The notes under the pieces: model-generated
Database searches by the model: none
Seen by the model: the letters and a program-made list of their open reading frames with translations, nothing else
What the model was told of the DNA's origin: nothing
Made by a program: the position numbers and the translations under genes
NCBI GenBank assembly: GCA_002396335.1
Contig: DGXN01000022.1
Span: 1-43,537 of the forward strand
Reading direction: 5' to 3'
DNA from: Bacteroidales bacterium UBA4231
Lineage (GTDB): Bacteria; Bacteroidota; Bacteroidia; Bacteroidales; UBA932
Length of the DNA: 43,537 nucleotides
In this document: piece by piece, positions 8,374-15,623 of the stretch
Layout of the letters: each line of letters begins with the position of its first letter
How positions within the stretch are numbered: the first letter of the stretch is position 1

Positions 8374-10242
8374 ATGAAGGTATTCCGTTTCCTTCTTCTG
8401 GCTTTTTTCACGGCCCTGTTCTCCTGCTCCGGCGGGAAGGATCCGCAACAAATGAAAATGATGACGCCGGTGAGTTTTGCCGACGTCAGGATTGACGATG
8501 CTTTCTGGACGCCTCGTCTGCGGAGTCACAAAGATGTCACCCTGCCGGTTTGTATCGACCAGATCGAGAACCAGACCGGCCGCATCCGGAACTTTGAGAA
8601 TGCCGCGAAAGGGGAAGGGACTCATTCCGGCATCTATTTTGACGATTCCGACGTGTACAAGGCCCTGGAGGGAATGGCCTATTCCCTGCAGACCGATCCG
8701 GATCCGGAACTGGAAGCCAAGTGCGACGAATGGATCGACAAGTTCGAAGCGGCCCAGCAGCCGGACGGCTACCTGAACACGTTCTTTACGCTCACGGGAC
8801 TGGAAAACCGATGGAACAATATGGACAAGCACGAGATGTACTGTGCCGGCCACATGACGGAAGCGGCCGTGGCCTACTACAAGGCCACCGGGAAACGGAA
8901 GCTGCTGGACGCAGCCATCCGTTTTGCCGACCATATGATGTCCGTCTTCGGCCCCGAGGGGCGCCACTGGGTCCCCGGGCATGAGGAAATCGAACTGGCG
9001 ATGGTGAAACTCTTCGAGGTCACCGGCGAAAAGAAATACCTGGACTTCGCGCGCTGGCTGCTGGATCAGCGGGGACACGGATATGGTTCCTATGGGAAGA
9101 ATTCCACCCGGGATTGGCCCGAGGTCTATTATCAGGATGAAGTTCCTGTCCGCGAACTCTCCCGGATCACCGGGCATGCCGTCCGTTCCATGTACCTGTA
9201 CTGCGGTATGGCGGACGTCGCCGCCTATACGGGCGACAAGGAGTTGACGGATGCGTTGAACCGCCTGTGGGAGCACGTGGTGAACCGGAACATGTACATC
9301 ACGGGCGGGATCGGCCAGTCTTCCCGCAACGAGGGAATCACGGAGGATTACGATCTCCCCAACCTGACGGCCTACTGCGAGACTTGCGCTTCCGTGGGGA
9401 TGGTTCTCTGGAACTGGCGCATGCTGCAGTTCACCGGGGACGGAAAGTATGGTGACGTCATGGAACGCTCCCTGTACAACGGCGTCCTGGCGGGCATTTC
9501 CCTGAAGGGAGACCGTTTCTTCTACGTGAATCCGCTGGAATCCGAGGGGAACCATCACAGGAAGGCCTGGTATGGCTGCGCCTGCTGTCCGAGCCAGATC
9601 TGCCGATTCCTCCCTTCCGTGGGCAATTATGTCTACGGAACCTCCGGTGACGCACTCTGGGTGAATCTGTACATAGGCAGTGAAATCACCGTGAAACTCC
9701 ATGGAAAGGACGTCCGGGTGAAACAGGAAACCCTGTATCCCTGGGACGGTCACGTGAAGATGACCCTCGGGATGGACAAGCCCGTGAAGACGGAAATCCG
9801 TCTCCGGATACCGGCCTGGTGCAAGGATTACGCCGTCACCGTAAATGGAGAGGCGGTGGATGCCCCTGTGCGGAACGGTTATGCGGTCCTGTCCGGGAAA
9901 TGGGCCGGCACAGACACGGTGGAACTCGCCCTGTCGATGCCTGTGGAAGCAGTCGCGGCTGACCCCCGCGTGAAGGAAAACCAGGGCAAACGCGCCGTTC
10001 AGCGCGGCCCCGTCGTTTATTGCCTTGAGGAAGTGGACAATCCGGAAGGTTTCGACGGCCTCACGCTCGCGGAGGATGCTCAATTTGACTTGAATGAACT
10101 GGACAAAAGTCAGTGGTGGGGCAATCCGCTGATGGAAATCAAAGCCCGTTCGGCCGATCAGACGCTCACCTTTATCCCCTATTTCGCCTGGGATAACCGG
10201 GAGGCCGGGAAGATGAAAGTCTGGATCCCCCTTGCCGACTGA
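8374..10242 (+). CDS. GH127 beta-L-arabinofuranosidase, lipoprotein
   Basis: A 622-residue protein beginning with a lipoprotein signal (lipobox FSC, Cys near residue 18), then an alpha/alpha-barrel. The metal-thiolate centre of GH127 is intact: Glu336 and Cys338 in YCETCASV, and Cys404-Cys405 in YGCACCPSQ. These match Glu338, Cys340, Cys417 and Cys418 of the characterised enzyme HypBA1, where the first of the cysteine pair is the nucleophile. The enzyme removes beta-L-arabinofuranose from plant cell-wall glycans such as pectic side chains or extensin-like glycoproteins. It is the last gene of the GH28 operon. The lipoprotein signal suggests attachment to the outer membrane or periplasmic face. 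Confidence 0.9.
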   Translation: MKVFRFLLLAFFTALFSCSGGKDPQQMKMMTPVSFADVRIDDAFWTPRLRSHKDVTLPVCIDQIENQTGRIRNFENAAKGEGTHSGIYFDDSDVYKALEGMAYSLQTDPDPELEAKCDEWIDKFEAAQQPDGYLNTFFTLTGLENRWNNMDKHEMYCAGHMTEAAVAYYKATGKRKLLDAAIRFADHMMSVFGPEGRHWVPGHEEIELAMVKLFEVTGEKKYLDFARWLLDQRGHGYGSYGKNSTRDWPEVYYQDEVPVRELSRITGHAVRSMYLYCGMADVAAYTGDKELTDALNRLWEHVVNRNMYITGGIGQSSRNEGITEDYDLPNLTAYCETCASVGMVLWNWRMLQFTGDGKYGDVMERSLYNGVLAGISLKGDRFFYVNPLESEGNHHRKAWYGCACCPSQICRFLPSVGNYVYGTSGDALWVNLYIGSEITVKLHGKDVRVKQETLYPWDGHVKMTLGMDKPVKTEIRLRIPAWCKDYAVTVNGEAVDAPVRNGYAVLSGKWAGTDTVELALSMPVEAVAADPRVKENQGKRAVQRGPVVYCLEEVDNPEGFDGLTLAEDAQFDLNELDKSQWWGNPLMEIKARSADQTLTFIPYFAWDNREAGKMKVWIPLAD

Positions 10243-10291
10243 CCCTTCCAGTGGGTCCGGAGCGGAAACTGACACCTCAGGGACGGTTCCC

Positions 10292-10502
10292 CGGGCTTGG
10301 CAAACTTGGCCTGCCCTCCTGCAGAGGCCGGATACGCTGCGCATGACCTTGGGCCAGGCTTTGGCACAATCTGTAAGTCTTTGAGCGTCAATTTGTTGGT
10401 AATATGTCTCAAGCCCGAGGTGCGTTTTAAAAGTGACCTCGGGCTTAAAGTATTTTCGTAATGTGTTGATAGTTAGGCGTTTACGAAATTTGGCCAAGCC
10501 CG
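10292..10502. repeat. Imperfect inverted repeat bounding 211 bp
   Basis: CGGGCTTGGCAAA at 10292-10304 is mirrored by TTTGGCCAAGCCCG at 10489-10502, with a single-base bulge. The ends bound a 211-bp AT-richer stretch beside a tRNA gene. This could be the ends of a small non-autonomous element or a decayed insertion, but no target-site duplication is obvious. Confidence 0.4.
10411..10446. repeat. Perfect 11-bp hairpin
   Basis: AAGCCCGAGGT at 10411-10421 pairs with ACCTCGGGCTT at 10436-10446, around a 14-nt loop that contains the palindrome TTTTAAAA. It could end GH127 transcription, although there is no T-tract directly after it on either strand. Confidence 0.6.
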
Positions 10503-10511
10503 AGCCCGAAT

Positions 10512-10592
10512 GAATGGGAGGAAAGAAGACCCTCCCCCTACCCTTGTGCGGGGGTGCACAAGCCCCCTGGAGGGTCTTCCTTCCTCCCATTC
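10512..10592. repeat. 24-bp inverted repeat with inner hairpin
   Basis: Positions 10512-10535 (beginning GAATGGGAGG) and 10569-10592 (ending CCTCCCATTC) form a 24-bp stem with one mismatch. Inside it, CTTGTGC at 10543-10549 pairs with GCACAAG at 10556-10562 around GGGGGT. The architecture, a long outer stem enclosing a 7-bp hairpin with a G-rich loop, resembles the larger element at 22833-22961 but shares little sequence with it. Confidence 0.75.
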
Positions 10593-10597
10593 TATGT

Positions 10598-10624
10598 AAA
10601 AAAAGAGTGACCGAAAGTCACTCT
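10598..10624 (-). terminator. Rho-independent terminator of tRNA-Leu
   Basis: Read on the minus strand, AGAGTGAC, a 5-nt loop and GTCACTCT form a perfect 8-bp stem followed directly by a run of T. It begins five bases after the tRNA discriminator base, so it is the natural end of the tRNA transcript. Confidence 0.85.
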
Positions 10625-10628
10625 CTCG

Positions 10629-10710
10629 TGCGGGTGAAGGGACTCGAACCCCCACGGCTTGCGCCACCAGATCCTAAGTCTGGGTTGTCTACCAATTCCA
10701 ACACACCCGC
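10629..10710 (-). tRNA. tRNA-Leu, anticodon UAG
   Basis: The minus strand gives a class II tRNA. The acceptor arms GCGGGTG and CACCCGC pair fully. The anticodon stem CCAGA/TCTGG carries the loop CTTAGGA, giving anticodon TAG. A long variable arm follows (about TGGCGCAAGCCG), and the T-arm contains GGTTCGAGTC. The discriminator base is A and no CCA is encoded. A long variable arm with UAG is diagnostic of leucine, reading CUA and related codons. A strong terminator follows immediately. Confidence 0.95.
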
Positions 10711-10767
10711 GGATGGGACTGCAAATGTACGATTTTTTTTCACATCGGCCAAATCGGAAGAAATGCG

Positions 10768-10775
10768 TATATTTG
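10768..10775 (+). promoter_or_regulatory. -7 box of the GH2-GH51 promoter
   Basis: TATATTTG matches TAnnTTTG and lies 20 bp upstream of the GH2 ATG, in the short gap after the divergent tRNA-Leu. No clear -33 TTTG is seen. A second match, TACTTTTG at 10786-10793, is almost touching the ATG and is less likely to be used. Confidence 0.5.
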
Positions 10776-10795
10776 CGTAGGATAATACTTTTGTT

Positions 10796-13231
10796 ATGAA
10801 AAGATTACTTGCCGCTCTGCTCCTTGCCGGAATGCTGGATTCCGCCGTCCAGGCCCAGCCTCGTGAATGTATCAGCTTTGACAGGGACTGGGAGTTTGCT
10901 TTCGGCCATGCAGCGGATCCCGGGAAGGACTTCGGCTGCGGGACGGAGTATTTCAACTACCTCACCAAGGCAGCCTCCATCCATAACGAGGGCCCGTACA
11001 GCCCCAAGTTTGACAAGTCCCGGTGGCCGCAGGAGTGGAGAAGCGTCACCCTTCCGCACGACTGGGTGGTGGATCTTCCTTACGAGCGTGAAGCCAGCCA
11101 CAGCCACGGCTACAAGACCGTGGGCTGGAAGTATCCCGAAAGGAGTGTGGGCTGGTACCGCAAGACCTTTACCATAGACCAGGCCGACGAAGGCCTTCAC
11201 CTCTCCCTTCGTTTCGACGGCATTTTCCGCAGTGCCGACGTCTGGGTGAACGGTTTCTGGCTGGGGCACGAGCCCAGCGGCTATGCCACCCAGGTGTACG
11301 ACATCTCTGAGTATCTGAATTACGGCGGCGAGAACCTTGTCGCCGTCCGCGTGGACGCTACGCTCGAAGAGGGCTGGTTCTACGAAGGCGCCGGCATCTA
11401 TCGGCATGTGTGGCTGGAGAAGACTGCGCCCGTGCATGTGGCTCCCTTCGGCGTTTTTGTACACAGCCAGTTGACTCCCGGCCATGAGAAGGCCGACATC
11501 ACCGTGGAAACCACCGTCCGCAACAACTCCCTGAAGGAAGCGCAGTACGTCCTGCAGCATATCCTCCGGGATGCGGAGGGGACTGCCGTCGCCGTCGCAT
11601 CTACCGCCCCCGCCCGGGTGCTCCCCAAGGCCGATTCCCCCACCTCCGCCACCTTGGCGGTATCGGCCCCGCAGCTCTGGAGCCCGTCCTGCCCTTATCT
11701 GTACACGCTCACGACGGAGGTCCTCAAGGACGGCGCTTTGGTGGACCGCTGCGAGACCGTCTGCGGCATCCGCGAGCTTGTCTTCGACAAAGACAAGGGT
11801 TTCCTCCTGAACGGTGAGCGCCTGCAGATCAAGGGTGTAAACCAGCACCAGGACCATCCCGGCGTGGGTGTCGGCATCCCGGACGCCCTGCAGGTATGGC
11901 GTCTCAGGCAGCTTCAGAAACTGGGCGTGAACGCCGTCCGCACCAGCCACAATCCCGCTACCCCGGAACTGCTGGACGCCTGTGACAGACTGGGCATCCT
12001 GGTTCTGGAGGAGAATCGGCTCACCGGAGTGAACGAGGAGCATCGGCGCCTCCTCCGGCGCATGATTGAGCGCGACCGCAACCATCCCTCCATTATCCTC
12101 TGGAGCGTCGGAAACGAAGAATGGGGCATCGAGTGGAACGACAAGGGCACCAAGATCGTGGAATCCATGCGCGAGTTCTGCCATCGGCTGGACCCGACCC
12201 GCGAGATGACGGTCGCCACCAGTTCCGGACCCAATATCGTCATCGGGGCCGACGTCGCCGGCTACAACTACCAGCACCAGAACAAGATTGACGCCCTCCG
12301 GGAGCAGTACCCTGCCAGAAAAGGTTTGGGCACGGAGGAAACCACCGGCTGCGGCACCCGGGGCGTGTACTTCGACGAGCCCGGCCGCATGCAGGCCCTG
12401 AACCGCCGCAGCGACACCCGCGACAGCACGTACAATGTCATCGGCACGGGGTGGAAATTCTACAGGGACCGTCCCTGGCTGGGCGGCCTCTTCTACTGGA
12501 CCGGCTTTGACTACCGGGGCGAACCTAACCCCCTCGAATTCCCCGCCACGGGCTCCAGCTTCGGCATCCTGGACTACTGCGGCTTCCCCAAGGACGAGGC
12601 CTTCTACCTGAAAGCCTGGTGGACGGACGAGCCTGTCCTTCACGTCTTCCCGCACTGGAACCTGCACGGCCACGAAGGGGAGCGCATCAGCCTCTGGGTG
12701 TATTCCAACTGCGACGAGGTGGCCCTTACCGTCAACGGCAGGAACCTGGGCCGCAAGAAAATGGAGAACGGCGGCTACCTGAGCTGGGACGCCGTCTACA
12801 AGCCCGGCAAGGTGAAAGCCGTGGGCTACCGCAAAGGCCGCAAGGTGCTGGAAAAAGTGATTGAAACCACCGGAACTGCCGAAAAAGTGTCTCTGGAGGC
12901 CGACAGGACTGCCCTCCAGGCCGGAGGAACCGACGTCGCCGTGGTCACGCTCTCCCTTCTGGATGCCAAGGTCCGCCAGGTTCCCGGCGCCTGCGAGGAA
13001 GTGACCCTCTCGGTGGAGGGCCCCGTGCGCATCCTCGGGGTGGGGAACGGCGACTCCGCCTGGCAGGCCGCCGAGCGTCCCGCAGACCCCGCCGCCCGTT
13101 CCTTCAGCGTAAAAACCTTCAACGGTCTGGCCCAGGTGCTCATCCAAACGATGGATGTGCCGGGCATCGCCACCCTGACGGCGGAAGGCGCCGGCCTCTC
13201 CGTCGCCGCACTGCCTTTTCAAATCCAATAG
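10796..13231 (+). CDS. GH2 beta-galactosidase-like glycoside hydrolase
   Basis: An 811-residue exported protein (signal peptide about residues 1-21). The domains follow the GH2 order: a sugar-binding jelly roll (about 25-210, with SVGWYRKTFTI and DVWVNGFWLG), an immunoglobulin-like domain (about 215-325), and a TIM barrel (about 330-620). Two C-terminal beta domains follow, of the DUF4982 and Big types. The acid/base is Glu441 in SVGNEEWG; the nucleophile is probably Glu514 in GTEETTG. Substrates of this group include beta-galactosides and other beta-linked sugars. Lying 6 bp before an arabinofuranosidase, it may act on arabinogalactan side chains of pectin, but the sugar specificity is not certain. 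Confidence 0.85.
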   Translation: MKRLLAALLLAGMLDSAVQAQPRECISFDRDWEFAFGHAADPGKDFGCGTEYFNYLTKAASIHNEGPYSPKFDKSRWPQEWRSVTLPHDWVVDLPYEREASHSHGYKTVGWKYPERSVGWYRKTFTIDQADEGLHLSLRFDGIFRSADVWVNGFWLGHEPSGYATQVYDISEYLNYGGENLVAVRVDATLEEGWFYEGAGIYRHVWLEKTAPVHVAPFGVFVHSQLTPGHEKADITVETTVRNNSLKEAQYVLQHILRDAEGTAVAVASTAPARVLPKADSPTSATLAVSAPQLWSPSCPYLYTLTTEVLKDGALVDRCETVCGIRELVFDKDKGFLLNGERLQIKGVNQHQDHPGVGVGIPDALQVWRLRQLQKLGVNAVRTSHNPATPELLDACDRLGILVLEENRLTGVNEEHRRLLRRMIERDRNHPSIILWSVGNEEWGIEWNDKGTKIVESMREFCHRLDPTREMTVATSSGPNIVIGADVAGYNYQHQNKIDALREQYPARKGLGTEETTGCGTRGVYFDEPGRMQALNRRSDTRDSTYNVIGTGWKFYRDRPWLGGLFYWTGFDYRGEPNPLEFPATGSSFGILDYCGFPKDEAFYLKAWWTDEPVLHVFPHWNLHGHEGERISLWVYSNCDEVALTVNGRNLGRKKMENGGYLSWDAVYKPGKVKAVGYRKGRKVLEKVIETTGTAEKVSLEADRTALQAGGTDVAVVTLSLLDAKVRQVPGACEEVTLSVEGPVRILGVGNGDSAWQAAERPADPAARSFSVKTFNGLAQVLIQTMDVPGIATLTAEGAGLSVAALPFQIQ

Positions 13232-13237
13232 GTAAGT

Positions 13238-14770
13238 ATGAAACGAATTCTCAGCTTTGTGGCAGTGTTCTTTGCTGCCGTTACGGCGCAGGCGCAGGTG
13301 CGCGTGTCCCTTCACGAAACCGCGCAGGATGAACCCCTCATTCCGGCCGAGATTTACGGTCAGTTCTCGGAACACCTCGGGAAATGCATTTACGAGGGCA
13401 TCTGGGTGGGGCCGGAATCGGACATCCCGAATACGGACGGCTACCGCAACGACGTGCTGGAGGCCCTGAAAACGCTGAAAGTGCCCATCCTGCGCTGGCC
13501 CGGCGGCTGTTTCGCCGACGAGTACCACTGGATGGACGGCATCGGCCCGCGGGATAAGCGGCCCGCCATCCTGAACAGCAACTGGGGCGGCACCATGGAG
13601 GATAATTCCTTCGGCACGCACGAGTTCCTGAACCTGTGCGAAATGCTGGACATCAAGCCTTATATCTCCGGCAACGTGGGCTCCGGCACCGTCGAGGAAC
13701 TGGCCAAATGGGTGGAATACATGACGGCCGACAAGGGCGCCATGGCCCAGCTCCGGAAAGCGAACGGCCGCGAGAAACCCTGGAAAGTCAAGTATCTGGG
13801 AATCGGCAATGAAACCTGGGGCTGCGGCGGCGACATGACGGCTGACTATTATGCCGACGTCTATAAGCGCTATTCCCTCTATGCCCGCAACTACGCCGGC
13901 AACAGCCTGTTCAAGGTGGCCTGCGGAGCCAACAGCGACGACTTCCAGTGGACGCGGACGCTGATGGAGAAATCGGCCAGCCGGATGGACGGGCTTTCCG
14001 TCCATTACTACAGCGTGGACAACTGGAACAGCAAAGGGAAGGCGACACAGTTTACGCCCGAGGAGTACTACGACCTCCTCACCAAGACCGTGGACATTGA
14101 CCGCATCCTCACCACCCACAGCGAAATCATGGACCTGTACGACCCGGAGCGCCGCGTCGCCCTCTTTCTGGACGAATGGGGCACCTGGTTCGAGGTGGAG
14201 GAAGGCACCAATCCGGGCTGGCTGTTCCAGCAGAACACCCAGCGGGACGCCATCGTGGCCGCGCTGAACCTGAATATCTTCAACAAACACACCCGCCGGC
14301 TCCGCGGAGCCAACATCGCCCAGATGGTGAACGTGCTCCAGGCCATGATTCTCACTGACGGTCCCAAGATGGTCCTGACGCCCACCTACCACGTCTTCCG
14401 CATGTACAATGTCCACCAGGACGCCACGGCCGTTCCTGTGGACTACAAGGCCGACATCCTGACATCGGCCTCGGGACGGCAGATGGAGACCCTCAGCGTT
14501 TCGGCTTCCCGGGATGCCGAAGGCCGTTTGCATGTGTCGCTGGTGAATCCTCTGCTGGAAAAGTCCCAGACCGTGCAGCTGAGCCTGGACAGCCTCAAGC
14601 CCGCCTCCGTGACTGGAGAGATCCTTCAGGCTGCCCATATCACCGATTACAACGCCTATGGCCGGACGCCGGCGGTTGCACCGGCCCCTTTCAAAGGCAT
14701 CCGCATCAAGGGGAATACGGTCTCGCTGACGCTTCCCGCCGCTTCCGTTATCGTTTTGGAGATCCGTTAG
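13238..14770 (+). CDS. GH51 alpha-L-arabinofuranosidase
   Basis: A 510-residue protein with a signal peptide (about residues 1-20, ending AQAQ). The barrel carries the GH51 signatures: IYGQFSEHLG, KVPILRWPGGCFADEYHW, the acid/base Glu192 in GIGNETWGCGG, and the nucleophile Glu313 in LFLDEWGTW. It releases alpha-L-arabinofuranose from arabinan, arabinoxylan or arabinogalactan. It is co-transcribed with GH2. Together with GH127, which is specific for the beta anomer, the region can remove both anomers of arabinofuranose. The 3' end overlaps the convergent prmA gene by 23 bp. Confidence 0.93.
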   Translation: MKRILSFVAVFFAAVTAQAQVRVSLHETAQDEPLIPAEIYGQFSEHLGKCIYEGIWVGPESDIPNTDGYRNDVLEALKTLKVPILRWPGGCFADEYHWMDGIGPRDKRPAILNSNWGGTMEDNSFGTHEFLNLCEMLDIKPYISGNVGSGTVEELAKWVEYMTADKGAMAQLRKANGREKPWKVKYLGIGNETWGCGGDMTADYYADVYKRYSLYARNYAGNSLFKVACGANSDDFQWTRTLMEKSASRMDGLSVHYYSVDNWNSKGKATQFTPEEYYDLLTKTVDIDRILTTHSEIMDLYDPERRVALFLDEWGTWFEVEEGTNPGWLFQQNTQRDAIVAALNLNIFNKHTRRLRGANIAQMVNVLQAMILTDGPKMVLTPTYHVFRMYNVHQDATAVPVDYKADILTSASGRQMETLSVSASRDAEGRLHVSLVNPLLEKSQTVQLSLDSLKPASVTGEILQAAHITDYNAYGRTPAVAPAPFKGIRIKGNTVSLTLPAASVIVLEIR

Positions 14771-15623
14771 CGGGTTTGCTGAACTCGATACAGGCCCAGC
14801 TCTCGCGGCTGGAGGTCCCCTCCGGCTGCAGGCCCAGGGCTGTCGCGGCGTCGGCGATGGCGGGGACATCGGCCTCGTAGAAGCCGCTCAGGAGGAGGTG
14901 TCCGCCGCGGCGGAGGCTTCTCACATAGGTGGGAAGGTCCTGGAGGATGATGTTGCGGTGGATGTTCGCCAGGAGCACGTCATAGGTGCCCATCTGCAGG
15001 AGGGACGCGTCGCCGCAGGCGGTTTCGATGCGCGTTCCCACCCGGTTCCACCGGGCATTTCCCCAGGCCGACTGAGCTGCCACGGCGTCGATATCCACGG
15101 CAAAGACTTTCCGTGCCCGCATCTTGGCGGCGAGGATGGCCAGGATCGCCGTTCCGCAGCCCATGTCCACGACGCTGCGGCCGCGGATGAAGGACTCCAG
15201 GGCGAGCATCCGCTGCATCATCATGAAAGTGGTGTGGTGATATCCGGTGCCGAACGCCATCTGGGGGTCGATCCAGATGTTGAAGCGGGTGCGGGGGACG
15301 TTCTGGTTGAACGGGGCTTTCACCGTCACGGTCCCGTCCACCACGATGGGCTGGAAGCTCTCCTCCCAGGTTTTGTTCCAGTTCTGCCCCTGCACGGGAA
15401 CGGCGGTGAATTCCCGGGCGAAGGGATAGCCGCTCAGGACCACCTTCACGTCCGAAGGCCGGTAATCCTGGGTCTGGATGTAACACTTAAGGCAGGGCTC
15501 CTCCACCACAAAACTGTCGAAGGGCAGCTCCGAGAGTTCTGCGATGAGGATATCGGCCCCTTCCTGGGTGAAAGGGGACAGGAGGACACTGACTTCCAGG
15601 TAATCGAAACTATTCATGGTCAT
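14748..15623 (-). CDS. prmA: Ribosomal protein L11 methyltransferase
   Basis: A 291-residue cytoplasmic enzyme that methylates ribosomal protein L11 using S-adenosylmethionine. The SAM-binding loop VVDMGCGTAILAILAA lies near residues 150-165, and the catalytic-region motif is DVLLANIHRNIILQDLP. The N-terminal half carries the L11-recognition domain (YLEVSVLL start). The first ATG (15623) overlaps the upstream AsmA-like gene by 14 bp. A second ATG two codons in (15617) is equally plausible. It is the last gene of the cmk-ispH-AsmA operon. Its 3' end overlaps GH51 on the other strand. Confidence 0.92.
   Translation of the reverse strand: MTMNSFDYLEVSVLLSPFTQEGADILIAELSELPFDSFVVEEPCLKCYIQTQDYRPSDVKVVLSGYPFAREFTAVPVQGQNWNKTWEESFQPIVVDGTVTVKAPFNQNVPRTRFNIWIDPQMAFGTGYHHTTFMMMQRMLALESFIRGRSVVDMGCGTAILAILAAKMRARKVFAVDIDAVAAQSAWGNARWNRVGTRIETACGDASLLQMGTYDVLLANIHRNIILQDLPTYVRSLRRGGHLLLSGFYEADVPAIADAATALGLQPEGTSSRESWACIEFSKPANGSPKR

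Larger units (their letters stand above)
10243..10628. other. 386-bp intergenic region dense in inverted repeats
   Basis: Between the convergent GH127 and tRNA-Leu genes I see no convincing gene. The stretch holds four nested or adjacent inverted repeats, listed separately. It includes an AT-richer part (about 10370-10500) unlike the flanking coding sequence. Short open frames cross it on both strands, but none has a start, family resemblance or upstream signal I can support. A degraded mobile element next to the tRNA is possible. Confidence 0.6.

Noticed and set aside
10179..10412. Small minus-strand ORF downstream of tRNA-Leu
   Set aside because: It runs into the GH127 coding region, has no promoter or recognised domain, and adjacent frames look equally open.
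7234..10590. 1118-codon open frame on the minus strand opposite the phosphoesterase and GH127
   Set aside because: It lies opposite two genes with intact catalytic motifs, shows no family motif, and its reading is an effect of GC-rich codon bias. The same holds for the long antisense frames at 10805-14869, 15691-19449 and 22799-25711.
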